The translations under genes and the position numbers were made by a program. Shown here piece after piece: positions 20,341 to 30,126 of a DNA stretch of 64,000 nucleotides; within the stretch, counting starts at the first letter, position 1, and every line of letters begins with the position of its first letter. Source of the DNA: PALSA-660 sp963726435 (lineage in GTDB: Bacteria; Actinomycetota; Coriobacteriia; Anaerosomatales; PALSA-660); the NCBI GenBank assembly GCA_963726435.1, contig CAVSCJ010000004.1:1-64000 (forward strand), given 5' to 3'. The notes under the pieces were generated by a model. The model saw only the letters and a program-made list of their open reading frames with translations, ran no database searches and was not told the origin of the DNA.

Positions 20341-21782
20341 AGCGGCTCATCGCTGCATACGATTCCGCGGTCTTCTCCCAGCTCGGGTACCACTTCAGGG
20401 CCAACTCGTGCATCCCGCGGCGGAAGTCCGCGTCTTTGGTGGGATAGGCGTCGAGGACGTGTGCCACGAGGGCCGCCAGCCTTCCGGTGAGATCGGGACC
20501 GGGGATCAGACCCGCGAAGGCCGGGTCGTCCAGCGCCTGCGACAGCAAGTCGTCCAGAGCCGTCATCCCGCTGTGGTACGAGGCCAACGGGACGGCACCA
20601 GCCGCAAGCCCCTCGGCGTTGACGAGAGCGGCAGCCTCCGGGAAGACGGACGGGACGACGCACACGTCTGCGGCGGCAAGGACCGCCGCCAGTTGATCGT
20701 GCTCCAGATGGCCGAGGAAGACGGCGCTCGTGTCGCCGGAAGCCATAGGCAGCTCACCCACCACCTCGCCCCACTCGGGTGGCGACTGGACCAGCGGCTC
20801 TGAGTGGACCAACCGCCTCGCGGCACCGGCGTCACCGCAGCCGACCAGCGTCGCCAACCTGTCGAGCGGCGCCCGCGCCGGTCCACCTCCCGCGATCAGC
20901 AGGCGGACGGGCCTCCGGCGTGATCGCGATACGAGCGGCATCGCCGCGACCGCATGCTGCACGCCCTTCGTGGGGCGCAGCGAGCCGGCGTACACGACGA
21001 TGTCGTCGGCCACGGCGAGTGCGAAGCCGGCGGGTAGGCTGACGCGCTGACGCAGGACCGCCAGCGCGGACTCGCGGTCGGCGGCGGGGGTGAAGAGACC
21101 CGCATCGATACCCGGCGGCATAGCGACGGTCTTCGCGCCTATCGGCAGGCCGTGTTCGAGCGCCCACCCTACAAGATCGTCGCGAGCGCCCTCCGAGACG
21201 GTGGCGATGCGCGCGGCACCGGCGAGGCCCTCCAGGGCGAACGGCACCAGGTCCTCGTTGGCCCGGACGCTGAAGTTCAGCGCGGATCCGTGCTCGGTGA
21301 CGATGTAGGGCGCGCGGCCCGCCAGGGCCTTGCTCACGACGTACGGCTGCATGATGACGTGCTGGGCCAGAACCAGCTCGGGAGCCCATTCGTCGAAGAC
21401 AGTCCGCAGCGCGCGAACGTTGCGCGAGACGTAGCGCTCCCGCATGTCGGCGGGTGCGTTCTGGAACGCGCGCACATTGCTTCGCTCGAAGGACGGGAAG
21501 AAGCCCTCCACGTAGACCAGCAACTCGCCGTGGAGGTCGGGCCTGACGATCCGGCAGCGTCCGGCCATCGAGCGCGGAGTCTGGCGGACGAGGGTCAGCG
21601 ACTCGTTGGCCCCATCGAGCACGTACGCGGAGTCGACGAAGTCGCAACGCTCGGGCTGCGGCTCCTGGCACACGAGCGTGACGTCGTGCCCGAGGCGCAC
21701 AAGAGCGCGGGTCAGCTCGCGGACGTAGACTGCCGCTTCCAGAGTCGTGCAGGAAGTACCCGTGCACCACCGCGACCCTCAC
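20339..21782 (-). pseudogene. Family 4 glycosyltransferase, copy with 5' frameshift
   Basis: Mirror of the intact 480-aa gene at 2395-3837. An extra G near 21728 (GGCAGTCTACG against GGCATCTACG) separates the first ~20 residues from the rest. Downstream of this the 453-residue frame is open and differs from the left copy by a few substitutions such as V/I in GLIPGP. Confidence 0.9.
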
Positions 21783-23437
21783 GAGTGCCCGCCCGCACGA
21801 GCCAGCCCGGGCCAGCGGCGCACCGCTCTCGCCGCCGCGCGCCGGTAGCGCCTCAGCAAGTACGCCACCAGTCCCAGGCGGTCCAGCACGCGGAGCGTCA
21901 GATAGCCCTTTGGAGTGGTCGCGAGGATCCCATAGCCCGCCCCACCGGTCCCGTGCCGCCCGCGCAAGATCCGTGGTTTCGAAGGCGCCGGTGCGCACTC
22001 GGCCAGTCTGCGCTCCCGCCACACCCCCCCCGCCGCCACCCGCACCCAGAGATCGAGGATGTCGCCCTTCGCGGCCGTGAGCAACCCCCCGGCCGGGACC
22101 ATGTCATCGACTTCGACGTGAGTGTTGCCCTCCTCGGATACGGACTCGAAAGCGAGGGGGAACGCCGCCTCTCCCGATCCGGTTCGTGACCGCAGGACCA
22201 GGCTCACGTCCGTGATGTGGCCGGACAACTCGCCGAGCCGGCAGACGGCGCGGACACGCATGCCACCGGAACTAACCTCGACGGTCTCCATCCTGCAGAA
22301 GGCACCTAGCTTCGACGCCACGTCGAAGAGGTCGTCCGTCAACCCTTCCGCAGGGTCGCGGAACCAGGGCAGCACCAGGAACACGCGATCGCCTTCAACG
22401 AGCACCGGAACGGGGTCAGGCGCCTCCGCAAGCGCGTCCAGGTACGCGGCGAACCTCTCCGGCCGACCCTCTGACACGAGCCGCATAAGAACACGGCCCC
22501 GGGCAAGGAACGCGTCGTCGATTCTCTGGCTGTAGTAGGCCGCAACGATCTCGCGGAAACGCTGGAATGCGGCCTCCCGCACGGCCGGGTCCTTCTCCAG
22601 CCGATACCCGTTGAACAGGAAGCCCAGAAGCTCGATCTCGAAATGACGCCGGATCAGCGCGTCCCTCTTCGGACCCCGAGGGACGTTCTCCGCGACAAGG
22701 TCGAACATGCGGCCGGCCCCGAGCAACCGGTCTGAGAGAGAGATCCTCTCCGTGGTGATGTTGGAGCCGTCATCCCGGCTCACCCAGAAGACGTAGTCCT
22801 TGTCGGCCAAGATCGAGACGCCACCGCCTCTGAGGTATGCCATGGCCACGAAGGGCTGGTCCTCGTACATCCTGACACCCTCGGCGAACCGCAGGCCCAG
22901 GGACCTGACCATCTCCGTCCGGAACAGCTTGCAGGGGATCAGCGTCCAGTAGACGGACGAGGCGAAGACGTCGGTGCGCGGCACCGTGCGGGCGAACATC
23001 ACCCTGGCCACGCTGCGGCCTCCGACCCCCTTCATCCGGCCGACGACCACATCGGTCCCGTTCTCGTCCGCTATCCGCACCATGGCTTCGAGCGCGTCCG
23101 GCGTGAGGTAATCGTCCTGGTCGAGGAAGAAGATGTAGCGTGCGCGGACACGAGCGAGAGCGAAGTTCCTCGGAGCCGCCGGCCCTCCGGAGTTCGGCTG
23201 GTGGAACACCTCGAACGACGGGCGCTCAGCCGCTATGCGGTCGAGGATCGCGGGCGACGCGTCGGTAGAACCGTCATCGACGACCAGCACCTGGATGCTC
23301 GCCAGTCCGATGGTCTGATTCGCCACGGAATCGAGAGCCCGCTCGAGCGTGTCGGCGCCGTTGTAGACGGGGACGATCACGCTCACATCGGGATCCCGGC
23401 CAGCAGCGCCGGCGCCACGCGCAGGTAGAGCCGCCAC
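21779..23437 (-). CDS. Family 2 glycosyltransferase with C-terminal extension
   Basis: A 552-aa enzyme. Residues ~18-130 form a GT-A domain: SVIVPVYNGADTLERALDS, VLVVDDGSTDASP, NSGGPAAPRN and the DxD-type LDQDDYLTPDALE. The remaining ~400 residues are an extension of unknown fold, probably beta-rich near the end, as seen in wall-polymer transferases. It starts at GTG 23437, 4 bases after the epimerase stop, and its TGA overlaps the GT4 start. The role is transfer of a sugar or phosphosugar unit in the surface glycopolymer pathway encoded by this operon. The left-arm copy is frameshifted. Confidence 0.9.
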   Translation of the reverse strand: MAALPARGAGAAGRDPDVSVIVPVYNGADTLERALDSVANQTIGLASIQVLVVDDGSTDASPAILDRIAAERPSFEVFHQPNSGGPAAPRNFALARVRARYIFFLDQDDYLTPDALEAMVRIADENGTDVVVGRMKGVGGRSVARVMFARTVPRTDVFASSVYWTLIPCKLFRTEMVRSLGLRFAEGVRMYEDQPFVAMAYLRGGGVSILADKDYVFWVSRDDGSNITTERISLSDRLLGAGRMFDLVAENVPRGPKRDALIRRHFEIELLGFLFNGYRLEKDPAVREAAFQRFREIVAAYYSQRIDDAFLARGRVLMRLVSEGRPERFAAYLDALAEAPDPVPVLVEGDRVFLVLPWFRDPAEGLTDDLFDVASKLGAFCRMETVEVSSGGMRVRAVCRLGELSGHITDVSLVLRSRTGSGEAAFPLAFESVSEEGNTHVEVDDMVPAGGLLTAAKGDILDLWVRVAAGGVWRERRLAECAPAPSKPRILRGRHGTGGAGYGILATTPKGYLTLRVLDRLGLVAYLLRRYRRAAARAVRRWPGLARAGGHS

Positions 23438-23441
23438 TGCG

Positions 23442-24494
23442 CTACCGGCTACGGGCGTACTGCGCCCAGCGACCCACGCCCTCGGCGAGGCCCACCTGCG
23501 GCTTCCACCCGAGCGCCCGTAGCCTGCTCGCGTCCAGATTGCCAGCCGTCACCGGGCTCCAGCCCGAGAGGCGCTGCTGCTCGGAGATGTCGAACACGAC
23601 CTGGAGCCCAGCACCCGGGGCCGCCGACGCGAATACCCCGGCGAGCTCGCGGATCGAGACCATGCTGCCTTGGTCGGCGATGTTGTAGGCCATCTCGGTG
23701 CCGTTGAGCAGGATCCAGTAGAGCGCCGAAGCGGCGTCGGCGACGTACGTGTAGGTGCGCGTGAGCGTCCCGGTGCTCTTCAACACTATGTCCTCGCCGT
23801 GCAGAAGGTCGGAGAGGAACGCTGCCTGGACTCGCGTGTCCGTCGGCAGCATGCCCGGACCGTAGGTGTGCGACAGGCGGGCGACCTTCGCATTGACGCC
23901 GTACTGGTGCTGGTAGGAGCGGCAGATCGTCTCGGCTGCGCGCTTCCCCTCGGAGTAGCAGGAGCGCACGTCGAGAGGGTCGACCCGGCCCCAATCGGAC
24001 TCCACGAACAGCTCCTGCCCCGGATCGGGCTGGCCGTAGATCTCGCGCGACGAGATGAAGAGGTAGCCCTTCGCGCCCTTCGCCACCGCCAGGTCCAGGG
24101 TGTGGAAAGCGCCCATCGTGTTGGCCTTGATGGTGCCTACGGGATCCTTGTCGAAGAGGTCCGGGCGCGCCTGGCTCGCGGCTTGGATGATGTAGTCCGC
24201 GGCTCCGTCGTAGGTGAACGGCTCGCCGGCGTCCTGCTCGAAGAGTTCGAAGTCCGGCCTGTCGAGAACGTCGCCGAATACGGCATCGCCCTTGGCACGG
24301 TTGCGGACCATCGCCACCACACGGACGCCCAAGGACCGATCGTCGTTGAGCTTCAGCGGCACGAGAGCGGCGTAGGAGCCCAGCATGCCGTTCGCGCCGG
24401 TGACGACGACGGTCTGCCCCGCCAGGCGATCCCACTCCACGCGCTGCGAGACGATCTGCGCCAGGTCGCGCTGCACTACCGGGTTGAGATACAT
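23442..24494 (-). CDS. NAD-dependent epimerase/dehydratase (extended SDR)
   Basis: A 350-aa extended short-chain dehydrogenase. The Rossmann loop is TGANGMLGSYAA (residues ~32-43) and the catalytic YxxxK is YSEGK. HTYGPGMLPTDTRVQ and RTYTYVADAASAL are the usual sugar-nucleotide epimerase segments. It would interconvert or oxidise a nucleotide-activated sugar or polyol. The ATG overlaps the TGA of the cytidylyltransferase gene (ATGA). That pairing suggests the substrate is made as a CDP-activated compound. The inverted repeat ends inside this gene, at about 24176. Confidence 0.9.
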   Translation of the reverse strand: MYLNPVVQRDLAQIVSQRVEWDRLAGQTVVVTGANGMLGSYAALVPLKLNDDRSLGVRVVAMVRNRAKGDAVFGDVLDRPDFELFEQDAGEPFTYDGAADYIIQAASQARPDLFDKDPVGTIKANTMGAFHTLDLAVAKGAKGYLFISSREIYGQPDPGQELFVESDWGRVDPLDVRSCYSEGKRAAETICRSYQHQYGVNAKVARLSHTYGPGMLPTDTRVQAAFLSDLLHGEDIVLKSTGTLTRTYTYVADAASALYWILLNGTEMAYNIADQGSMVSIRELAGVFASAAPGAGLQVVFDISEQQRLSGWSPVTAGNLDASRLRALGWKPQVGLAEGVGRWAQYARSR

Positions 24495-25213
24495 CAGAGC
24501 CCCTCGATCTCCCGCACCGAACCGAATTCGCTGAGTGCCCGGAAGACGTAGTAGTCCTCAGGCGTGGTGACCTTGATGTTGGAGCGGCTGCCTGCGACCA
24601 GGTGCACTTCGGGATGGGACTCGCGGTACAGCGAGCACGAGTCGATGTAGTCAAGCTCACCCGCGGCCTGGGCCTTGCGGTGGCAGTCGATGAGATCGGA
24701 CAGGTAGAACGACTGCGGCGCCTGCGCGATGTAGACCCGCGACCGCTTGAGAACCTCGTCGACCGTAGCGCCGGTCTCACTGATGATCGGCGTCTCCAAC
24801 GCCGGGTACGCTGTGACCGCGCTTCCGTACTCCTCGACGGAGCGCAGATTGCGCGTGATCATCTCCGCGTCGATCAGCGGCCGCACGCCGTCGTGCACCA
24901 GGACGATAGCGCGCTCGTCCACATCGTCTTCGATGGCCGCCAGAGCGTTGTAGATCGACATCTGCCCGGTATCCCCGCCCTTGACGATCCAGCGGACCTT
25001 GGTGATGCCGAATTGCTCGAGAAGCAAGCGAAGGTGGTCCATCCAGTCGGCGAGGCACGCGACGACTATCCCGTCGATCTCGCGGTGATGCTCGAAGTGC
25101 TCGAGTGTGTGGACGATCAGGGGCTTGCCGTGGAAGTCCAGGAACTGCTTCGGTACCGAACTCGACCGCATGCGGACTCCGCTGCCGCCTGCGAAGATGA
25201 CCGCGATGTTGAT
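24494..25213 (-). CDS. IspD/TarI-type cytidylyltransferase, unusual start
   Basis: About 240 aa. It transfers CMP from CTP to a phosphorylated polyol (methylerythritol-4-P in IspD, ribitol-5-P in TarI). Motifs: FAGGSGVRMRSSSVPKQFL (triphosphate loop), VHDGVRPLID and ITKVRWIVKGG. Operon position, next to an epimerase and CDP-glycerol-type transferases, favours a TarI-like polymer precursor over isoprenoid synthesis. No ATG, GTG or TTG exists between the stop of the upstream gene (25219) and the first conserved residues NIAVIFAGG. I mark an ATC (25213), about 11 bases after GAGAGG. An in-frame TTG about 25 residues upstream, overlapping the preceding gene, or a lost base are the alternatives. 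Confidence 0.85.
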   Translation of the reverse strand: MNIAVIFAGGSGVRMRSSSVPKQFLDFHGKPLIVHTLEHFEHHREIDGIVVACLADWMDHLRLLLEQFGITKVRWIVKGGDTGQMSIYNALAAIEDDVDERAIVLVHDGVRPLIDAEMITRNLRSVEEYGSAVTAYPALETPIISETGATVDEVLKRSRVYIAQAPQSFYLSDLIDCHRKAQAAGELDYIDSCSLYRESHPEVHLVAGSRSNIKVTTPEDYYVFRALSEFGSVREIEGL

Positions 25214-25218
25214 GGTGA

Positions 25219-27990
25219 CTACCGCCTCTCGCTGCCAACCCTCATGTAGTCCAAAGCCGCGCGGTAGGCGCGTTGGCAATTGCGCCGATCGTCGAAGGCG
25301 AAGAAGCTGTCCACGCGGTCGGAGTACTCGGGCTTCATGCGACATCCGTCTCGCATGTATTCGCAAAGGAGGTCGACGAGGCGCTGCTCGTCGGAGCAGA
25401 TCTCGCCGAACGCCATTGTATCGTAGCTGAACGTGCTCGCCGCGTAGTGCGGGGGCAGGTCGGGGGGATGGTAGTAGACGACCGGCTTGCGCATGTACGC
25501 GAAGTCGAACTGCACTCCCGAGTAGTCGGTGACCATCAGGCTGGATTGAGACAGTACCTGCTCGTAGTTCAACGCTCCAGATGCCCCGATGATCTCGACC
25601 GGATCACTCTCGGGGAAGTCGCACACCTGGCTGCTTGCAACCGGATGCAGCACGTACTTGATCGAGTATCCGGTCTCCTTGGCGCACGCGATCAGCTTCT
25701 CGTTGGAGATCAGCGACGAGTACACGTGGAAGTACGGGGAGTCCTTGAACCTCGCGTTGTACGGGCGGGCCTCGCCCTCGTGGGTGATCACCGGCATGGC
25801 GAACTGCATGCGCCATGTCGGATGGATCAGGATCTGCTTCCTGTCGTCGGGAACCAGCCCGTCGTACCGGGGGATCCCCGTGATCTGCAGGGCATCCGGG
25901 TAATCGTCGTAGGCGTAGACCGGCTTGCTCAGGTTCTCCTTCTCCACGTGTGACGCCAGCAGGTACAGACGCGTGTTGTCGACCAGCCTGTTCTGGGCCA
26001 CGGCGATGTTCTGCACCGACAGGCCGTGCTGGACGCAGACCGTGTCGGAATGTATGAACCCGCGGAACGGGAACGACCGCCACGTCTTCAGCCCGTTGAG
26101 AGAGAAGACCGTGGAGTTGGAAGCGAACACCAGGTCGGCGTGCAGAAGCGCGAGCAGATGACGCAGTGACCCGGCCTTGAGCGGCTTGAGCCCCTCGGCG
26201 ACCATGCGGGCGTAGTCGTCACTCGAGTCGGAGATCACGTAGTCCTTGACGATGCCGTCGTCCTGGTCCAATGAGTACCTGTAGAGGTACTCCGCCGAAT
26301 CCCCGGCCTTGTAGACCTTGTCGATGAAGAACCATCGCGGCTTGTTCGCATACAGCGGGTAGGTCAGCCAGTACGCGATGCGCGAGAGCAGGGCACCGCG
26401 GTTGTAGGCGCGCCTCCGCACCGGCCCCCGCATGAGCGACAGCAGAAGCGATACCTCGCACCTCAGGATGCCGAGGAGCGAGCGGGGCCGGACCACGATG
26501 CGCGGGTGCAGGTAGTAGAGGTAGTTGTCTGCGAAAGCCCACCAGGAACGCCTGGGGTGGCGGGATACCTTCGTGTGATGGCCCGAGAACACGACATCCA
26601 TCGGGTTCGCGCCGCTTCCGGCCCTGAACGTGATGCCGAGCGACTTGAACTCGGCGGGGATCGGGATCCGGACCCTGAACGCGTAGGACTTGGTCGTGGC
26701 TACGCCGAAGTGCTTCGCCAAGGCGTACCAGCTCCTGTGCTCGAGCGGGATAACGATCGCCTTCTGCCCTGCGCCGTCCGACCCGACGACCGACACGCGC
26801 GCGAAGTACTGCCTTCCCGCGAGCCATGCGAGCCCCTGCACCTTGCCGTCGATGATCAGGTCGCCTGTGGCCGGGTCGTAGTCGATGAGCCAGAGACGCA
26901 CGAACTCGTCCTCCGCGCGTTCGAACAGGTGCCCGTCGACCTTCAGGCCCCAGTCGCCATGGCCGGCGGACTCACTCTCCTCGAAGAGGGGCCCAGTCTC
27001 GTCCCCGCGACGCTTGAGCAGGTACAGAGTGAGAGCGAGCGAGGCGTCGAGACCGAGCTTCCCGCGGGAATCCGGTGCGAGGATCATCTCGTCGTCGACG
27101 GAGGACAGGAGAGCGCCGCAAGCGTCGAAAAAGTGCTCCAGGTCGTCGCCCGAGAGCAGATGCCTGTTGAGGTTGTCCGCATTCGCGCCGAACCGGACCG
27201 CCACGGCCGACACAGCCATCGCCTGGGCGAACGCGGCTACCACCGCCCCGTCGTCGCACTCCTCGAGCCAGGCCGGCCACCACTGTTCGATCGGCACCCG
27301 GTACCAGGACGTCTCGGCGGAACCCAGGAACAGCCGGGCCTGGAACTCGTCCGGGTAGTGGAAGCCGACACTCTCGCCGGTGACGAACACGACCCGCGGG
27401 TTGACGCATTGCATGCGAAGCAGAGTCCCGCACTCGACGCCCCGCCCGCCATCAGGGCTCTCGAGCACCTCGGGGAGGGCTGAGCGACGCACGAGCGTCC
27501 CGCGGAACGAGGGACGCGCCATCCACCAGTCCTCCCGCACGTCGTGCGCCTCGGTCCGGCTGGGCCACGCCGCATCCTGGACAGGTGTGTAGGGCGGATC
27601 GAGCCTCTTGTCCGCCGGACGCGACAGGATGCAGGCGATATCGGCGCCCTCGTCCTCGCGCAGCGCCTCGGCCATCTTGCGCAACGATCCCGGCGACAAC
27701 TCCTCGCCGGGGTTGACGATCGCGACCATCGGCGAGCCGCCCTCGCGCACGGCCTGGTTGATCGAGGCACCGTGCGAGCCGAAGGTGGACTCGATCACGC
27801 GGACCCGCTCATCGCCTTCCACGGCCTCTCTGACGGTCTGGAGCGACTCGCCCGACGCGACGACGGTGACCGAAAGCGCGGCGCCGCCCAAGCGCTGCGC
27901 GGCGACGCTGTCCAAGGTGAGAACGGCCCCCTCTGGGTCGTCGAGGGCCGGGATGATGACCTCGATGTCGAGATTGTCCGCCTTGCTCAA
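25219..27990 (-). CDS. GT2-like / CDP-glycerol glycerophosphotransferase fusion protein
   Basis: A 923-aa protein. Residues ~8-110 resemble a GT2 fold (DIEVIIPALDDPEGAVLTLD, VNPGEELSPGSL), but the DxD metal motif is not evident. A middle region (~380-560) is beta-rich. The C-terminal ~370 residues are TagB/TagF-like, polymerising glycerol- or ribitol-phosphate from a CDP donor: VCVQHGLSVQNIAV, TGIPRYDGL, ILIHPTWR and LMVTDYSGVQFDFAYMRKPV. The start is TTG 27990, supported by CAGGAGGG eight bases upstream. Expected to act at the inner face of the membrane on a lipid-linked acceptor. It is 29 bases from the related gene upstream. Confidence 0.88.
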   Translation of the reverse strand: MSKADNLDIEVIIPALDDPEGAVLTLDSVAAQRLGGAALSVTVVASGESLQTVREAVEGDERVRVIESTFGSHGASINQAVREGGSPMVAIVNPGEELSPGSLRKMAEALREDEGADIACILSRPADKRLDPPYTPVQDAAWPSRTEAHDVREDWWMARPSFRGTLVRRSALPEVLESPDGGRGVECGTLLRMQCVNPRVVFVTGESVGFHYPDEFQARLFLGSAETSWYRVPIEQWWPAWLEECDDGAVVAAFAQAMAVSAVAVRFGANADNLNRHLLSGDDLEHFFDACGALLSSVDDEMILAPDSRGKLGLDASLALTLYLLKRRGDETGPLFEESESAGHGDWGLKVDGHLFERAEDEFVRLWLIDYDPATGDLIIDGKVQGLAWLAGRQYFARVSVVGSDGAGQKAIVIPLEHRSWYALAKHFGVATTKSYAFRVRIPIPAEFKSLGITFRAGSGANPMDVVFSGHHTKVSRHPRRSWWAFADNYLYYLHPRIVVRPRSLLGILRCEVSLLLSLMRGPVRRRAYNRGALLSRIAYWLTYPLYANKPRWFFIDKVYKAGDSAEYLYRYSLDQDDGIVKDYVISDSSDDYARMVAEGLKPLKAGSLRHLLALLHADLVFASNSTVFSLNGLKTWRSFPFRGFIHSDTVCVQHGLSVQNIAVAQNRLVDNTRLYLLASHVEKENLSKPVYAYDDYPDALQITGIPRYDGLVPDDRKQILIHPTWRMQFAMPVITHEGEARPYNARFKDSPYFHVYSSLISNEKLIACAKETGYSIKYVLHPVASSQVCDFPESDPVEIIGASGALNYEQVLSQSSLMVTDYSGVQFDFAYMRKPVVYYHPPDLPPHYAASTFSYDTMAFGEICSDEQRLVDLLCEYMRDGCRMKPEYSDRVDSFFAFDDRRNCQRAYRAALDYMRVGSERR

Positions 27991-28019
27991 ATGAGCCCTC
28001 CTGAACGGCCCGCCCGCGG

Positions 28020-30068
28020 TCAGTGGGCGGCCGTAGGACCAAGATGCCGGAGTAGATCCTCCAGGATCCGGTCGCAGTTGCGGTCGTCCCTGTGCTCGAA
28101 GAACGCGTCAATCCGCGCCCGGTAGGTGTCGGCGATCTCGCAGTCGCGCCACATGTAGCCGCAGAGCAGTTCCACGAGCGCGTCCACCGTGGTCGCGATC
28201 TCCCCGAAGCCCATGGACTCATAGTCCATGGCTCCATGCCCGTACTGCGATGGGATCTCGTCAGGATGGAAGTAGACCACCGGCTTGCCCATGTAGGCGA
28301 AATCGTACTGTACACCCGAGAAATCCGTGACCATCAGGTCGGCTTCCTCCAAGAGCGTCTCGTAGGGCGCGTCGATCCCCGGGACCACGACCCGCACCCT
28401 ATCTCCCGACGGACCCGGAGCGGACGCTCCGTGCTGCAGCCGCATGCGGAGCGCCCCGGCGTTGGACGCCAGGTACGGATGCAGCGCGAAGTCGATCGAG
28501 TAGCCGTTCTCGATCGCGCACTCCAAGAGCCGCGGGTCCGTCAGCACGCTCTCGAACACCCTGAAGAACCGGGTGTCGAGGAAGTCGGGGGCGGCGGCGC
28601 GGCGCTCGCCCAGGACCGTGGCCGCGCCCGCAATCTCCGGAAGCCACGTGGGCGCGACGAGTAGGCGGCGCTTCGGCGTGCTGTGCAGGCCGTCGAATCT
28701 GGGGATGCCCGTCAGCGCCAACTGATCGGCCGAGTACCCGTACTCGGGCTTGAGCAGGTTGTCGACCTCGTATCGCGAGGCACAGTAGTAGCGCTCGATG
28801 CCGGCGTGCGACCGGTGCATGATCCGGGCGATGTCCTGCATGGTCAGCCCGTGCTGGATGCAGACGACGCGGGCCGAGAACAGGTCCCGATAGTCTTGGC
28901 CGGCCTTGCCGCCGAAGCCGTTGTACGCAGCCGGATCCGCGTGCGTCGTCAGCAGCACCTCGGCGCCGAGGTATACGAGCCTGTGGCGCAGCGTGCCCGG
29001 GAACACGAGCCGCGCGCCCCGTGCGCGAAGACGCGCGACCTCCGGGGCATCCGCGTTGATCGCGTAGTACGGCAGGAATCCTGCCCTGTGGGCCTCCATG
29101 TGGTGGTACATGTACTCGCCGCAATCGCCGGCGGAGTACATCTTGTCGTGGGTCAGCCAGATCGGCGTCCTGCGGTAGTAGGGCCGAGTGATCCGGTAGG
29201 CCACGCGCGTCAGCGCCTCGCGCCGCGAGTGCGGGCGCGCCGACGTGAGCAATCCGGCGACCAGTCGCGCCTCGTCGGCGACGAACCTCAGGGCGGACTG
29301 ACGGGAGAAGCGCACCGAGTCAGGACCGGCCGTGAACTTCAGGCCGTCGGCCCTCCAGTAGCGCAGGCGCTCGCGCGTGAGATGGCTGTAGTGCCCGTAC
29401 GACAGTCGAATGCGCGAGGAGCGCGTCGCGGCGGCCGACCCGCTCACGGCGCGGAAGGCGATCTCGCCCCTGCCCAGGTCCCGGAGGCCTGGGCACAGAG
29501 TCCGCAGGTGGACCCCTTCAGCGAACACGTGCCCGAACAGCAGGAAGCCGGCGTACTCACCCGTGACCTCGGCCGGGACAAGGTCCGTGCCGATCTCCAC
29601 CCTGAACTCGACGGGGCTCTCGAACAGCGCGGTCGGCGAGACCCGGGCGTCGATCGCGAGCTCGCCGTTCTCGAAGCGCGTGAACTCGATGTTGGCAGTC
29701 AGTTCGCTCAGAGCGGCGACCTTGACTCCCTGCGCGAACACCTCGAGGTCGCCGGAGTCGGCAGAGGAGTAGTCCCACCCCTCATCGGGACGCGCCAGAG
29801 CGAGCAGCCAGTGCCTGAGGGCCACGGGCAACCCGCGACCCCTGGCCACGGAGTCCACACGGACGGGCCCGAGAGCGCGCGCGATACAGGAGATGAGCTC
29901 GACGACCTGGGACATCTCCGGACGCGCGACCGAAAGCCGCGGCATCCCTCCGAAGCTCGAGGAGAGAAGGTCGCACAGCGCGGCGGCGGCGGCCTCGTGC
30001 TCCGAGGCGGCCGCGACGCCGGCGAGCAGCGTTTCGAGCCGCCCTATCGCCTGGCTGTTCTCGCCCAA
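28020..30068 (-). CDS. CDP-glycerol glycerophosphotransferase-family protein
   Basis: 682 aa. First gene of the operon and a paralogue of the following one over its C-terminal two thirds: VVCIQHGLTMQDIARI, LTGIPRFDGL, LLVAPTWLP, LMVTDFSGVQYDFAYMGKPV and FHPDEIPSQYGHG. The N-terminal ~270 residues lack the GT2-like domain of its neighbour and contain a helical start followed by a beta-rich part. I chose TTG 30068 because GGAGGG lies 7 bases upstream; the frame is open for another 400 codons upstream, but that part reads against a membrane-protein gene and is not convincing. Two such enzymes in one operon usually means a primer and a polymerase. Confidence 0.85.
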   Translation of the reverse strand: MGENSQAIGRLETLLAGVAAASEHEAAAAALCDLLSSSFGGMPRLSVARPEMSQVVELISCIARALGPVRVDSVARGRGLPVALRHWLLALARPDEGWDYSSADSGDLEVFAQGVKVAALSELTANIEFTRFENGELAIDARVSPTALFESPVEFRVEIGTDLVPAEVTGEYAGFLLFGHVFAEGVHLRTLCPGLRDLGRGEIAFRAVSGSAAATRSSRIRLSYGHYSHLTRERLRYWRADGLKFTAGPDSVRFSRQSALRFVADEARLVAGLLTSARPHSRREALTRVAYRITRPYYRRTPIWLTHDKMYSAGDCGEYMYHHMEAHRAGFLPYYAINADAPEVARLRARGARLVFPGTLRHRLVYLGAEVLLTTHADPAAYNGFGGKAGQDYRDLFSARVVCIQHGLTMQDIARIMHRSHAGIERYYCASRYEVDNLLKPEYGYSADQLALTGIPRFDGLHSTPKRRLLVAPTWLPEIAGAATVLGERRAAAPDFLDTRFFRVFESVLTDPRLLECAIENGYSIDFALHPYLASNAGALRMRLQHGASAPGPSGDRVRVVVPGIDAPYETLLEEADLMVTDFSGVQYDFAYMGKPVVYFHPDEIPSQYGHGAMDYESMGFGEIATTVDALVELLCGYMWRDCEIADTYRARIDAFFEHRDDRNCDRILEDLLRHLGPTAAH

Positions 30069-30126
30069 CGGTCGCCCTCCCGCGCTGCTTCCGCACACCG
30101 GTACGGTCGTCGCGCCCAAGAGGCAC

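Larger units (their letters stand above)
12046..24176. repeat. Right arm of ~12-kb inverted repeat
   Basis: Mirror copy of 1-12000, continuous with the unique sequence after 24176 (the epimerase gene runs across the border). It is the better copy for yggT, the coiled-coil gene, DUF1345, ku, GT2 and the epimerase. It carries its own extra bases in ligD (~15470), the moaD-like gene (~17400), aor (19352), thiF (~19685, ~19722, ~19980, ~19996) and GT4 (~21728). Confidence 0.97.

Noticed and set aside
1..24176. A genuine biological inverted duplication or amplified palindrome
   Set aside because: The two copies are broken at different sites by one-base indels, the loop is a plain coding stretch, and there are no recombinase genes or repeats at the ends.
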